From Oryzias latipes (taxonomy: Eukaryota; Chordata; Actinopteri; Beloniformes; Adrianichthyidae), in assembly GCF_002234675.1 (NCBI RefSeq), contig NC_019864.2:12727582-12791581 (forward strand): 64,000 nt of DNA, in the 5' to 3' direction. Of the stretch, positions 1-14,147 are shown in pieces; position 1 is the first letter of the stretch, and each line of letters begins with the position of its first letter. The translations under genes and the position numbers were made by a program. The notes beneath the pieces were generated by a model. That model searched no databases, was not told the origin of the DNA, and worked only from the letters and a program-made list of their open reading frames with translations.

Positions 1-837
1 CAACAAACGACCAAAAGAAGAGCTGATGGTGGTTAAGTTCAGAGATTTCCTCAATAGTGTTCAAGGTAAAATAAATAAAGCAGACAAGCCACAATTTGCT
101 CTAATTTGCACTTAGACCTAAAGTCTTATACATTTTTTTTTCTTTTAAATGCTGATTTTCAGTAAGCATTACATTTTAGCTACTGCTGGCATATTTAATT
201 ATCATTTTGGAACTTTAAATGTTTCTTTTTAGTATACAAAATTACGAAGGTATGGAATTATATTCAATTCAATAGAAAAACATTTTTTATATGGTTCCAA
301 ATAAAGTGAATAATTTGTCTAAAAAATTTCAGGTAAGGGAAAATGTGGAGTTTAAAAAATAAAAATTCATTAGCACATTTACCCGTCATATTGAAAATGT
401 AAACTTTGTAGAAATTTTAGACAACCAGTTTTGCAGTATTAAAAGAACAATTTATTGCACTGAAGAACAAGTGAATCTGAATATTGTTTTTTCTGCTTTT
501 TTTTTTCTAATAAAATCTTACAATGACAGAAAGAGAAGTTGAGGAATGTCTTCATGGCAGAACCCTGACAGAAGCAGAGAAGACCTTTCTCAGAAATTTA
601 AATCCTGGACATATTCTCGCCTTTGTGACTGGAAGTAGCAGAGTTCCAGCAGTTGGATTTCAACCAGGTCCAAAGTTAAGCTTTGTTCATAATGAAAACA
701 AGTACCTTCCAGTCGCTCATACGTGCTCAAATGAGCTTGAAATCTTTGTAAATTCCAAAAATCTAGCTGACAATGATGAGTTTGAATATAACTTCCTAGT
801 AGCGCTTATGAATGGAGCAAATTTTAGTGCAGTTTAA
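1..837 (+). CDS. HECT-type E3 ubiquitin ligase, C-terminal two exons (G2E3-like), 5' part outside window
   Basis: Two exons are visible. The first runs from the window edge to base 65, ends in phase 1 and is followed by a GTAAAA donor. The second starts at 530 after a long pyrimidine tract and CAG acceptor, and stops at 835-837. The split codon rebuilds a Glu and the frame stays open across the junction. The second exon encodes the C-lobe of a HECT domain: a conserved FVTGSSR segment, then LPVAHTCSNELEI, where the Cys (bases 724-726) sits at the expected thioester-forming catalytic position. HECT ligases accept ubiquitin on this Cys and transfer it to a substrate. The closest family I recognise is the G2/M-phase-specific E3 ligase-like group, which is highly duplicated in fish. 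The gene converges on the integrase gene at 3264-5359, so it may be cargo of the same transposon. The N-terminal part lies outside the window, so intactness cannot be judged. Confidence 0.72.
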
Positions 838-1658
838 ATAAACATGAAAATATATTCCAGGGAAAAGGGTCCAGGTGAGTAAGAAGGGAAAATAAAGTGG
901 AGAAGAGAAGAAATGTAGAAGAATGGATACGTTATTTGTATTAATCCAAAACACCTCAGGGATGTTTTTCTGTTTTTTTTTTACTTCTGTTGTATTAATA
1001 AATATAAAAAAATTGTCTTTGTATGGAATTTTGCTATGTTTAAATGTTATTAATAATTTTAGTTAATTCATAAAAGCAGGAAAATGTGCTACTTGTGTCT
1101 TTGTTGAGGATCTGTTTCTGCTGTTTGATGAGCAAATTGTATTTAATTAAACAAAAACAGGAAATGTTGAACGGTTTTCTTTTTTCTGTTTCCATGTAAA
1201 GCCACTCAAGACAACAGTTAAATGTGAAAAGTTACAAAAGAGGAAAAATGGTAAAATATAGATTTGGATCTGTTTGTTCGGGAAACATATTTATTTATTT
1301 TCTATGGGAAGGAATTGGTATTGTCTGTAGAAAAGTATGCATTTTCTGAACACCAGAGAGAGTACACCCATTATTTCATGTTGATCCATTTCAAATAATA
1401 GGTTAATTTTTGAAATGTCAATAGATGTTTGTTTAGCAGAGCAACATGGTTGTGTGTTGAAAGTGTTTGCATACGTTGTCTCACATGTAAAGCCTATTGG
1501 ATGTTCATTCTTTATGGAAAAGGTTTCAATTACAATCTCAAATGATGAAACATTAAACAAACAATTAAACTAGATGTTGTGTCATTGCTTTTAGAGTAGA
1601 CCAAGTCCTTCTTTTCAGTATTTCCTCTAGTGCCCTGACTTGCTCTTACAATGAACTG
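838..1658. other. non-coding 3' flank of the HECT gene
   Basis: AT-rich sequence with several AATAAA-type polyadenylation signals close behind the stop codon (for example around 837-842 and 997-1003). No supportable coding exon is seen before the Tc1 element. Confidence 0.6.
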
Positions 1659-3125
<1,467 letters not shown>

Positions 3126-3263
3126 TATGTTGTTAAAAAATGATACGTCTGTATAAGGAATTTTTGAAAACTCTGCAGGGAAATAAAAGACCAAATATTT
3201 GGTGATATTTTTTTAATCACAATATCAGTAAACTTGCATAGATGTCAAAAACATTCAACAGTG

Positions 3264-5359
3264 CTACCCAGTAGCTAGTTTATTATATATAAATTCTTGC
3301 ACTTTCTGATACAGTGTTTTTCCTTGGTTTCCATCATTTTCTAGTGGGTTCACGTTTGCAGACAGTTCTTGCAAGTCTTGATCAGTAAGTGGTGTGAAGA
3401 GGTAATCTGAGCTTTGTCGTGATTCTGGGCTTCTCTCAGTTACCGAAGCACAAGTTGCAGAATTCGGCATTGGAAAACAAGTGTTTTGAGTGAAAAGCTG
3501 AACAGGGGTTTTGTTTCCCTCAGAGGAGATGGAATGACTGTTGAATGCTGCCTGAAATTCCTCAAGTGTGCAGTTGATTCTGGGAATGTATACATAATGG
3601 AGGCAAAATAAATCAGTCGGGTTGTCTACATCCAGCATGTTCAGGGATTCTAGCTCATAGAAAATGGGCGCATACACGTTTCGGCAGTTACAGTTCAAAT
3701 CACGATTAAATCGCTCAACACGTTGATTATGAACAGAGCTCCCTGTCAACACAGAACTTACTCCTTTGTGCACTCTCATGTCCTCCCAAATCAAAACATT
3801 TTCCCCTCCATGATCAGTTCTTATGTGCATAGGCCATCCAAACTTGTTCACAGCTTTCCTAAATAGATCCAGGACAGTTGCAGCACGATTGTTGTTAGAA
3901 CAATGCAGAAAAGTCAAAAATCTGCTGTACCCATCAATTGCAGTATGAATGACTAATTTCCATCTTATGAGCTTATGGTTGCCGTCAATGTGCCATATAT
4001 AGTTTGGAAAGGGGACAGAGTATGTTCTTCTTTGCACTGCTGATGTTCTCCTAGACTGTGCTCCAGCAAAATCAACCCTTTGCACTGAGTCTCTGAGACG
4101 ATGTCTTTGAACTATGATGTTCCTGGCACGCAAATGTCCATTGAGCATAACCTCTCCAACATGAGGGTGATTTGATTTTATTGCACGAATTACTTCATCC
4201 AGTTCCTGATCGGAAATGTCACTGAATTTTTGGTGTTTTATGCCATACTCTCTCATAAGCTTGTACAACGTTGGTCTTGATATTTCCAAGATTGATGCCG
4301 TTTCTGAGAGTGTTGTCCCCAAGAATATTAATCTTTCAATGTCCTCTTTGGAAATTAGGGTTGTTCCAACCTAACACCATAGGTGAAAAAAGGGACAAAA
4401 ACAGACAAAGTGAATTACTTCTACATATAACAAAATATAATCTGTTCGCCGAACAAATAAAAAAACATATTAAAAGGTACATTTTCACAACAAAATTGAT
4501 TGTAATTATACTCATTAAAAGTAAATAAGTCATTCAGTTCTTACCAATCTCTGGGATGTGCCAGCCCCTGCAGATGTGGCTGAACTTGTGGATGCTATGG
4601 GTGGCGGCAGAGTGTTGACCTGAGGTGGGCGGTGGTAGAAGAAGAACAATAATATGGATGTTTTGTTACTTTTTAAAAATCAGTTAAACACTAAACTATA
4701 AAAATAAAAAACAACAGTTGTAAAAAATGTAATCACTGTACTCAATGGAAGAAAACAACTGATGACGGTCTTACCGGTCTGTGTGAAGCGGCAGAACTTG
4801 TGGATGGTGATGATGTGTTAACCTGTAGAGTAGGAGCATGGAACAGAGAAAGTTTACATTGAAAATAAGTGATTGTAGCAGATTTTAGCAAATAAGAAAG
4901 ATCTGTAATGAGAAAGAAGACAAGCAATAAATAAAAAAGACCCCCCTCCCTCCAATTTTCTTTTTTTCCATTTAGAGTTTCAGTGATGTAAAGAGGCATA
5001 AAAATACCACAGACATACATAGCAGGCCTACTCAGAGATATCTTTCATCATTATGTGTCAAGGAAGTTACAAAATAGCATTATATTATTACACTGTAATG
5101 TCAAAAGATGCCTTGATAACGTTAGCCATTTGTTAGCTAAAAAAAATTAAGACTAGCTTGGAAAGACTAGCTGTTTAGCTAGCTAAGAATCCGTTTCCAC
5201 ATAATAGTATTATAGAACTATTTTATTTTATTTTATTTAACTTTTCCACTTACCAGATTTGCAGCAGCAGGTGTAGGTGCCAGGACACCTTGCAATGCAG
5301 CTCGCACTCCTGAAACAACGGCCCTTTCCAATATCCTCAGGTCTCAAAGAGTTTGCCAT
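3264..5359 (-). CDS. integrase-core (DDE) transposase, five exons, frame broken in exon 1
   Basis: Exons on the minus strand are 5254-5359, 4775-4822, 4545-4619 and 3264-4370, all with GT-AG borders; three junctions are phase 0. The large last exon encodes a helix-turn-helix (TLSETASILEISRPTLYKLM) and an integrase core: HIDGNHKL (first Asp), RTDHGGEN (second Asp, 57 residues later) and HNQRVERFNRD (Glu, 33 residues after the second Asp). The middle exons encode Ser/Thr-rich linker. Exon 1 from the only suitable ATG (5357-5359) is 106 nt, one more than a multiple of three, so splicing gives an immediate stop. The other frame of exon 1 (ERAVVSGVRAALQGVL) joins exon 2 cleanly but has an upstream in-frame stop. 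So the gene looks intact from exon 1's second half onward, with a 1-2 nt indel (real or assembly error) near the start. The product would cut and join transposon ends. It converges on the HECT gene. Confidence 0.8.
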
Positions 5360-5435
5360 GATTAAGGTTCAATTTTCGTCTGAACAAGGACCGCTCTATT
5401 CGGTGAGGGGCGTGGCCACATTAGCATATTTCCCA

Positions 5436-6118
5436 AACATTTAAAGTCAACATTTATATTTAACATTTAGGCGGAACATTTAGATTTACATTTACATTTA
5501 ACATTTACATTTATATTTAACATTTACATTTACATTTAACATTTAACATTTGGATTTACATTTACTTTTAATATTAACATTAACATTTAACATTTACATT
5601 TAACATTTATATTTATATTTATATTTAGATTTAACATTTATATTTAGATATAAAATTTGTATTTAACATTTACATTTAGAGTTAACATTTACATTTAATA
5701 TTTAGATTTAACATTTAGATTTAACATTTAGATATACATTTAAATTTAGCATTTCACATTTAGATTTTCATTTGCATTTAATATTTAGGTTTACATTTAA
5801 TAATCACATTTAACATTTATACTTCTATTTAGTCTTTGATTTAATATTTATATTTAGATATAACATTTACATTTCACATTTACATTTAAATGTAACATTT
5901 AGATATATATTTAACATTTATTTTTAACATTTACATTTATATTTAGATTTATATTTAACATTTACATTTAACATTTAGGTTTACATTTAGATATAACATA
6001 TACATTTAACATTTATATTTACGTTTGGGATTTAGGTATGTGTTTCGATTTAACATTTACATTTATTATTTACATATACATTAATATTTATTATTTATCA
6101 TTAATATTTAGTTTTAAT
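5436..6118. repeat. ATTTAC/ATTTAA-type satellite
   Basis: About 680 bp made of variants of a 6-bp unit (ACATTT, AACATTT, ATATTT, AGATTT) in irregular 12-18 bp higher-order groupings. It begins just beyond the integrase gene start. No coding content. Confidence 0.92.
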
Positions 6119-6274
6119 TTTAACCTCTAAAAGTACATATCCTCAAGTCACAGATTGTTTTTTTATTGGTGATAAATATAGACAAAATGTGATATAAATG
6201 CAGCATAAATGGAAAGAAATGTCTAAATGTGGTAAAAGTGACACAAAATTTTCATGAGGTGAATTTTTACATTC

Positions 6275-6390
6275 GGCGCCCCATAGAAAACATTTGTAAA
6301 CCAATAAAAGAACTTTAAAATCAATCCTGAATTGCACAGGGAGCCAATGCAGCGATCTTAAAACTGGTGAAAACTGGTGAAATGACAAGT
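6275..6390 (-). pseudogene. non-LTR retrotransposon reverse transcriptase fragment
   Basis: The minus-strand translation contains SPVLRSLHWLPVQFRIDFK followed by VLLLVYKCF, a very conserved piece near the end of the reverse transcriptase ORF in several fish LINE groups. Only about 40 residues remain and no other domain is adjacent. I cannot assign the clade. Confidence 0.7.
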
Positions 6391-6430
6391 GATGGAAAGA
6401 TCAAGATCCTCTAAAGAAAATACAGAGTAA

Positions 6431-7502
6431 CCCTTGTGCTATCCTAGGCATTTTAACATTGGGAGTTGGGTCATCTAGACCAGTGTTTTTCAACCTTTTC
6501 TGAGCCACGGCACACTTTAACCTTAAAAAAAATCCCGCGGCACACCAGCATCCAAAAATTAAAAAAAAAAAGGAGAAACTCATACTCTGTATTGATCTAC
6601 AGCCCCTCCACAAACTCACGTGCATTTTTGAGATAATTGTTGCAGAAAAAGCTGGAAACTGCAGCTGTTTTTTTTCTAAAAGATGCAATAAAAGATAAGT
6701 TAGAAGATTTAAAAACAGTTTGATGTGTGTTCGTTGGTTTCAAGACGTTTACAACAGATCTCCGTATGCGCTGTCACTCTCACAACCCAATGCATCATGG
6801 GAGATGTAGTGCATAAAACGGCCGGAGATCGGTTTTCGGAGCTTCATTGTTTTGTTCACTTGTTCCACGGTCAGATACCGGATTCTGTGGGAAGCTACAC
6901 CGCTAAAGACGAGCTTTAGCTGGTATTTTTGTTAGAACTGAGCGACTTTACGAACTAAATCGAGACAAGGAAGTGAAGACTTTAACCACTTCTGATTGGT
7001 CAGACTGATGACATGTGATTAAGCCTTCAAGAATGATTGGTGGAGACAGTCAAAGGGACGGGACGTTTCCAAAATACAGCCAAAGGTGCAGCTGAATCGC
7101 GGTACCTTATCAAAATGTCTTTATTAAAATAAAATAAACGCAAAGAAAAAGTATTTTATGATCTTTTATATTCCTAACTCCTCAGTGTTTTATCAGGGCC
7201 TGTTTGGATGAACAGAGAGCTGAAATCATGGAGATGGTAATTGCTTTTAGATCAGTTAATGAGGGCAATTTCCCAAGGCACACTTGACCATCTCTCACGG
7301 CACACTAGTGTGCTGCGGCACACTGGTTGAAAAACACTGATCTAGACCCACTAGACAGTGCTCTGAACCTTTTTCCTTCAATGATTTGTGATCTTCACTG
7401 GTGTCCATGGATTACATGAAATCTTTCCACCTTTATCCACCTTTGTCATGGTAGGGAGAGCACGTCAAAGTAAGGGTGGGGTCATCTAAGATAGCACAAG
7501 GG
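6431..7502 (+). mobile_element. piggyBac-type MITE, copy 1, split by a hAT-type insertion
   Basis: The ends are CCCTTGTGCTATC and its inverse GATAGCACAAGGG. The right flank is TTAA (7503-7506), the left GTAA (a mutated TTAA). Without the insertion (6481-7339) and one copy of its 8-bp duplication, the element is about 205 bp and matches copies at 14148, 39781 and 40484. No coding capacity. TTAA targets and CCC-starting ends are the hallmark of the piggyBac superfamily. Confidence 0.85.
6481..7339. mobile_element. hAT-type non-autonomous transposon nested in the piggyBac-type MITE
   Basis: The ends are CAGTGTTTTTCAACC and GGTTGAAAAACACTG. It is flanked by a perfect 8-bp duplication, ATCTAGAC, at 6473-6480 and 7340-7347; uninterrupted sister copies carry this site only once. 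Subterminal CGGCACAC motifs occur at both ends. The 859 bp contain no recognisable transposase. CAG..CTG ends plus 8-bp duplications are diagnostic of hAT. Confidence 0.93.
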
Positions 7503-7506
7503 TTAA

Positions 7507-8507
7507 ATGTAATGTTTATAACACATATAATTTGTTCAACATATGCAGAAGTACAGGTTGAAACAAATTATCTCTCATGGAACTGAGAAGTGGCTGATGC
7601 TCATCTGAAAGAATAGCTCATGCATGGAAAAAAATGTCTGTGTTGGTCATTCTGTATGAAGCTTTTAGTTTTCTGAAGTTGTGAGGTTTTTTTTTTATCC
7701 TCACAGTCGTTTACAGGCAAACAAAAAAAAAGTTTTATTAAAAATTACAGTGACTTCATCTATTTCTTTTTCAGTCTTCATGTAAAATACATTAGACAAG
7801 CGCCCCTCCATTCAGATTTGCCAAATAGAGAGTTCACAGTAAACTAACTGACAAAAAGACATCCAAACAGGATTTCTGTTACACCGTCTCCATATCCATG
7901 TTTAGCAGCTGGTTGTTCTTTAATAAATCTGTATTTGCATTGCAGCCAAGCAAAACTTGCTTTTTTGCAGGGAACAGGCATTTCAAAGAAGTTTATTCAG
8001 ATGCAGCTCAGCATCCCCCTCTGCTTTCATGTTGTGCTCAGAGTTTTCATTTCTTTCTTATTTTAACAAGTTATGCAAAACAGATCATAGTGGTTCCCTT
8101 CTTTACATTACAAGCACCATCTTCTGCTTCCTGCTTGGGATTTAAGTAAGTTAATTGATGTACTGGGATTGGAAGCTGAATCCAGAAAGGTTAGGTGACT
8201 GTCTTGCTTGTCTTGTAAAAAGAAGAAGTTGTTTTTTCTTAACGATAGATTTAATTATTATCTGTCTTTTTCCTTGCAATTTTTTAAAGCAACAAGTAAA
8301 AACAAAATCCTGTAGATTTTCCTACTTCACATTCTGTTATATTAATTTTTCTAATATTTACATGAATGCAAACCTTTAAAAACTGTTGCTTGAAATTGTT
8401 TAATTGATTCGTAGGATGTTGCTGCAGCTGTCTAAACAGCTGTCAAACCAATATATTTTGGAGCATTTGCACTAGTGCATGTGTGTGTGAGGGCAAGTGT
8501 GTATGTG
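7507..8507. other. non-coding stretch
   Basis: AT-rich sequence with poly-T tracts. No exon, RNA gene or clear repeat supported. Confidence 0.5.
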
Positions 8508-8652
8508 TGTCTGTGCAGCCCTGCAACAGACTGGCGACCTGTCCAGGGTGTACCTCACTTTCCCCCTAACAGTAGCTGGGTTGACTCCAGTGACCCCGTG
8601 ACCCTGCAAGGGATACAGCGCGTTCTGAAGATGGATGCATGGATGGATGGCA
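8508..8652 (+). repeat. LINE 3'-end-type interspersed repeat
   Basis: Contains AGACTGGCGACCTGTCCAGG, a common fish LINE/L2-type tail segment, and ends in a GGATGGATGG-like tail. The inverse of the same segment occurs at about 59150-59185. Confidence 0.6.
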
Positions 8653-11439
8653 TTTGCACTGGATAGGTGTCAAAAAAATAGAATACTCCATATGACCAAT
8701 CGGAGGCGCTAAAACATAAGAAACTGCTTTTTTACTTTAATGCTCCTGAAAACAAAACATTCCATTCTTACAGTTTCACTTGCACATATTTTCCCAGCAA
8801 TGCTTCTTCTTGCATTTGAGCGAGCTCAAGTGCTCGTGTACTTTACACTTCCTGTCTTGCAGGACTTTGCATGCACGTGGTGGAACAAACTGCCTTCAAC
8901 AGTATCGGTTTCATCTTTCGATCCACCATGCATCAGAAATGCACGGAAACTACACATGGTTTAGCAGTTGTCTCTGTTGCCAGCTGACTTTTAAACAGTT
9001 TGAGGCAGTGGATGTTGGTACTTTTCCTCATCACAAGGCCCTTTTTTTGGAATGAACGTTGATTTCGGCAGCCAGCCGCTCTTAAGGAAACCATGTCACT
9101 TTTGACTTTAACTGACTGAGACTGAATGAGGTCATTTTTAAGTATTGCATTACAGTGTCCATTTTGTAACAGCTGCATGCGATGTGTGGGGGACTGCAGA
9201 ACACCTATTCAAGACACACTGGCGGGTGGTATGCTGTCAGGGACAGGCACGGTCCAACTAGAAGTGGTATGACGGGAGAGTGGGAGGTTAGCGTCAAACC
9301 CCTGGAGCCCGCAAATATGCCAATAGGCCATATCCACATGTGGTGTGGTGAAAAATGGACTTAGCACTGTTGCGGTCATGAATGTGAGATTCTGGTCTCT
9401 GATTGGGGTGCACTATGAGCAGAACAGGATTTTTATAGGATATCTGCTCAGGCATTTTTGTTATTGCAGGCCAGGGAAGCTTTTTTTTTAATCCCCTACA
9501 ATAGGAATTCCTTTTTTTTGGCTAAAATTGAATTCTTTTTTTAAACAAAGCCACAGTTCTCACAGTAAAGTGGCCATAAAAACCTGCTGGTGGTAAATTA
9601 GAAAACTTGTGTATATAATAGCACTATTGAGGGTTTCATTGTGGAAAAAATTAACGATAACCAAAACATATTTCCAATAGTAAAACTTTATGCTTTTGCG
9701 CAGCTGGAAAATGTTGCTCCATGGCAGGTAGTTAGAGTAAAAGAGGGAGAGGCCAGACGCAGCTTTCACTGCAAACTGTAACTCCTGTTGGATGTGTGTT
9801 CTTTGGGAAAGGAGGAGGGGGGGTCCTAAAAGCTTAACACTAAGCTTTGTGGCTCACCAAGACATATTAAACCCTATAATGTCTCTTTTGTTTCTGCATC
9901 AACTAAAGGTCTTCAGGATGGAGTACAAGTACAACAAACATCATGTGATGGCACACAAAACAAATCATTACAAGCTAATTGCAGCTTGCTGTGGCTCCAG
10001 CAAGCTGAGAGCTTATGTTGCTGCAAAAAAAAAAAATTAAACAAAAAGGGGGGAGAGACATCATGCAATAGTTTGGTGGAAATGTCTGCTATCCAAATAA
10101 AAAAGATGTTTGTGGTTATGGGAAGATTCTTGTCAAGGAAGCTCAGACATATGATGTCCATTTTTCCAAAGTCATTTGTTCTCTTGCTGCAGCTTAGTTC
10201 TCTTCAAACACATCAGTTCATTGTAAAAATAAAATAAAAATAATCATCAAAATAAAGATAAAAAACTTTTTTCATTAATTGCAAAAAAAACATGTATTGT
10301 TAATAGCTCATTCAGTATTTACCTACGTATGTATTTTAAAAATTAATTTTTGTGTGATATATTATGAATGCACATAAAAACAAGCTATTTCAGAATCTAC
10401 TACTTGATTCGCCATTAGTGCAGTTTGTTTATATGAGGTCTAACCAAACTCCACAGGGACTATTTAATAATGAAGTCATGATGTCCATGTCACTCATGTG
10501 TGCATCACAGAGTAATTAAAGTGCTCAAGGAGGGAAAACACCTGACTGAATCCACTGTTTTTTTTCACATTCATAGAAAGATCAGAGAGAGTTGTTGTGT
10601 CAGTCTGATCCGAGACCATTTGTAAACCATTTAGGTCCTGTTTTGCACTGATCCAAAACCTTGCATAGACAGGGTTAACCCGCATCAATCACTACGCCAA
10701 AGCTCCTCTGCAGGCACAAACTACTTTCTTACTTAAGCTATAGGTATTGGTTTTTTTTTGTTTTTTTCCCCAGAGACATGCAGACTAGACCTCCCTTGAA
10801 AAAAGTAGATACAATCTCTGGACAAAAGTGAAGCTGGACATTTTTAGACCCATAATATTCTCTTTCACTCATTATCGCTGAGACTTTTAGTTGTGATCAT
10901 TATTCCATGAGGGTGGGAGAATGCACATTAAGATCTGAACGATGTCCTTCACCCCCAAAAAACATTGCCACGTGCGTTGACTACCTGCTTTGAGTACAAA
11001 CACTATTTGATTAAATGTGCACACTTCAAACATGTTCAAGAAGACCAAATCTGTCTCTATTTCTCTGTCTGAGGTGGGCACTGCACATTCATAAACACAA
11101 TTAGCCCTTTAGCACTGACAAAGAGGCACGTTTTATTGTATGATGAGGCCACTCACAGTTAGACAGAAACACTTCAGTGGTCTAGTGCTGCAGCCAGTGG
11201 CTGTCTTTTTACGCTCTTCAAGCTGCACTTGGCATGCTGAAAACTGTCCTTTTTGACAGCACTCGTGTTCAATTACAATTTTAAACTGTTTTTACTTTAT
11301 TTCGCATAAAGGGAATAAAATAAACAGAACACGTATAGACAAGGATGGGCTGCTAGAGGGTGAATTCATTCTTGTAAACATTTCCATTAGCTTACTGTTT
11401 TATTTTGATTTATTTTATACACGGCCTCACATTTTTTTT
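8653..11439. other. non-coding stretch
   Basis: Short A/T homopolymer runs and no coding exon with splice support. Short open frames here show no family motif. Confidence 0.5.
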
Positions 11440-12371
11440 TTGTCTGCTCCCTTTAGGGGAGGCAACACAGCAAATCATCCACCTCAATCTGATGCCAACC
11501 ACCCTCATGTCCCTCTTGACTACATCCACTAACCTCCCCTCTGGTCTTCTTCTAGGCCTCTTTCCCAGCGTCTGCAATCACAGGATCCTTTTACCAACAT
11601 AATCCTCCTAACACGTCCAAACCATCTCAACCTGACTTTCCTGCATTTATCTCCAAAACATCTATGAGCTGTTCTTCAGATAAATTTATCCCAGACTCTA
11701 TCATTGGACCTTCGCTGTCTCTAATGCTTTAAAAAGAGCCTCAACTGAGCCTCAACCTCCTGTCTCTTTCTCAGAACCACTGGTCTTCTGGTCTTCTACA
11801 CCTTTCCTTTTATTCTTGCTGACACTCTTTTGCAAGAAGCACAGCTGGAACCTTCCTCCACCCATTCCAGCCTGCTTCCACACGCCTCCTTACCTCTTTC
11901 CCACACTCTCCTTTTTGTCTGGACTGTTGACCCATAAGTACTAAAAAGTCCTCTGCCTTCTTCCCCTGTCTTCCTGTAAGCATTTAGTTCCATTTGAATT
12001 CCTCTCATTTAGACACAAATACTCTGTCTTGCAGCAACTGAACTTCATTCAACAAGACTGGGCACAAAGCAGATCCTTGGTGTAGTCCCACCTTCACCAT
12101 GAGTACGTCTCCTCCGTTCCTTGGGTATCCTCTCCCTCTCCAAGATCTCCAAGTGGTGTCTGACAGTCCAGTCAGACACCACTGCCACTTTTCCTAAACA
12201 CTTCCATACCTCAACAGGTATGTTGTCAGGACAATCTGCCTTTCCACTCTTAATCCTCTTCAATACTGTCCTCACTTCATCTTCACTGATCTTTGCTACT
12301 TCCTTTTCAACAGAAGTCACCTCTTCCACGGGGTTCTCTCTAACATTTTTCTCCTTCCTTTTTTCCATCAA
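11440..12371 (-). pseudogene. RTE-like non-LTR retrotransposon remnant
   Basis: The minus strand starts near 12371 with ISEDEVRTVLKRIKSGKA followed by IPVEVWKCLGK, the conserved fingers region of this reverse transcriptase family. It then jumps by internal deletion to a later part, recognisable as VSARIKGKV around 11800-11825. The C-terminal RWFGRVRRI-like segment lies near 11610-11640. Most of the catalytic palm domain is missing and frames are broken throughout. RTE is my best clade guess from the VEVWKCLG motif. Confidence 0.75.
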
Positions 12372-12477
12372 TTTGTGGGACCTGTCAACGCATTTCCATG
12401 CCTGTCCTTAGGATGGGAAGGTTGCTGCATGTCCTCCTTGTTCAACCAACAGTTGTCTAATTTTAGGTCAACAGCAC

Positions 12478-12650
12478 CAGTGAAGGGCCATGACTCATAC
12501 GGTGTGAAAACCAGATTTGCCACATAGGTTTTGGTTTTGGTTTTGTGTCAAATGCTCTTCCTGAAACAACCTGCTGTATTTATCTGGACTTGGGGCAGAC
12601 ACACAAGAACTCTGGATGGTGCCCCAATGTGGTTGCATTATGTGCAAGCT
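12478..12650 (+). repeat. interspersed repeat, shared with 33455-33650
   Basis: Contains ATGCTCTTCCTGAAACAACC followed by a TTATCTGGACTTGGGGC-like stretch. The reverse complement of 33480-33600 matches in the same order, so this is a dispersed retroelement-type repeat of unclear class. Confidence 0.65.
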
Positions 12651-12841
12651 CTCAAATTGCTTACACTGTAATTTGCCTAAATATGTATCTTAATGGTTTT
12701 GCATTTTATTCTCTTTTTCTCCGAATAGGTTCCAACACTTTCAATACAACAACAAAAGCAAAAAACAAAACAACAACCTGTAATGTAGTTAGTTTTATAA
12801 GCCTTATTTTTTCGAAAGACTTCTTGTTTAAATTTAGGAAT

Positions 12842-12885
12842 AACACGTCAAACTAAGGGTGGGGTCATCTAAGAGAGCACAAGGG
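12842..12885 (+). repeat. right-end fragment of the piggyBac-type MITE
   Basis: AAGGGTGGGGTCATCTAAG followed by the GCACAAGGG end matches the right 44 bp of the complete copies. It is followed by TTAC (a mutated TTAA). The rest of the element is missing. Confidence 0.8.
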
Positions 12886-12889
12886 TTAC

Positions 12890-14143
12890 TGAAAAACTCT
12901 TTAATGTCAAATTTGGCCCATTTCATTTTATTATCTTTTTCATCAGTTTCAGAAAGTGTCTAGAGAAATGATAATGAGCCTTAAAAGAAAGATACACAGG
13001 TTTCTCAAATGTCATAGTCACAGTGGGATGACTTCACTTTTAGCGCTCCATCTGGTGCTGCAGCTTTGCCACACACTCTGCCCAGCTGCTTTTGACACGT
13101 TCATTGGCGCAGAGTGATGCATCAGTGGCTGTTTTGACCGGACTGTCTGTCACTTACCACATGGATAAAATTTGCCTCCAATTAATTGGACTATAAGACT
13201 TGTTAGACATGTAGTTGCTGCCTGCCAGTAAGCCTGCCAGTTTTCTGCAGCTCATGTTACTGGGATTTCTCCTGTAGATCCAAAGTAAATGGACAATCTG
13301 TTGTGTTAAGTTTCCGCTTAATGGTTTAATATTCATTAAGAAATAAAATTAACTGGAGATAAAACCATTTAAACTGGTTTCTGTGTTCTTTTTAGCTGAA
13401 CCAGGCCAGTGCAAAAATGCTAAACGAAAGCAATGCCACACACAGACTGCAGTACAGTGTTGTGTTGATGTCTTGTTTGATACGCACCACATAGTCAAAG
13501 CAAAACCTCCTAGATGTCTCTTCTCACCTTTTTCATCTAAAAGCAATTGTTGTGAGGTACCTCAGGGACCAGCTCTTATCTATGCACAAATCCACACACA
13601 TAATAAGCATAAAGGTTCTCCTGCTTTGAGGAGATGGGTCTGCACGCCAAGAAAAGCTCTTCAAACAATCCGAGTCATGTCTTTAGTTGGTATCTTTGAG
13701 ATTAATCTTAAATGCTTTTGCTCTGTTAGTTAAAGAAAAAGATCTCATGGTGCAAAATTCTCATCACAGCAATTTTGAAGTTGGATTTTTCTCTTCTGCT
13801 GCTAGGGTGTAATTTCATACTGGCACAGACACCCTCTATGTCCAAGAATGCTCCATAAATGTTTGATCTTAGCATGAACGTTGAGCAAGATGCTTATTAA
13901 AGCACAAGGTTGGAATTTTTTTCCCATCTGATTTATATCAGGTACAAGACCATGGGATGGGTAATTTGTCTGATGGAAGCATTTTTATTATAGAGTTCTA
14001 TCTTTTGTGGAAATGATAGGTCTGATTCTCACCAGTTTGTCCTGAAGTTTTTGCTTTCCTTTGACTGCAGCTGATTATTCTGGAATGTTTGTTTAGGCTC
14101 ATCCTCTGCAAGGGAGCATCACCTGGAGTCTGTGGCAGCGCCC
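12890..14143. other. non-coding stretch
   Basis: No gene or clear repeat supported. Open frames on both strands (for example 13383-13733) lack family motifs and plausible context. Confidence 0.45.
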
Positions 14144-14147
14144 TTAG

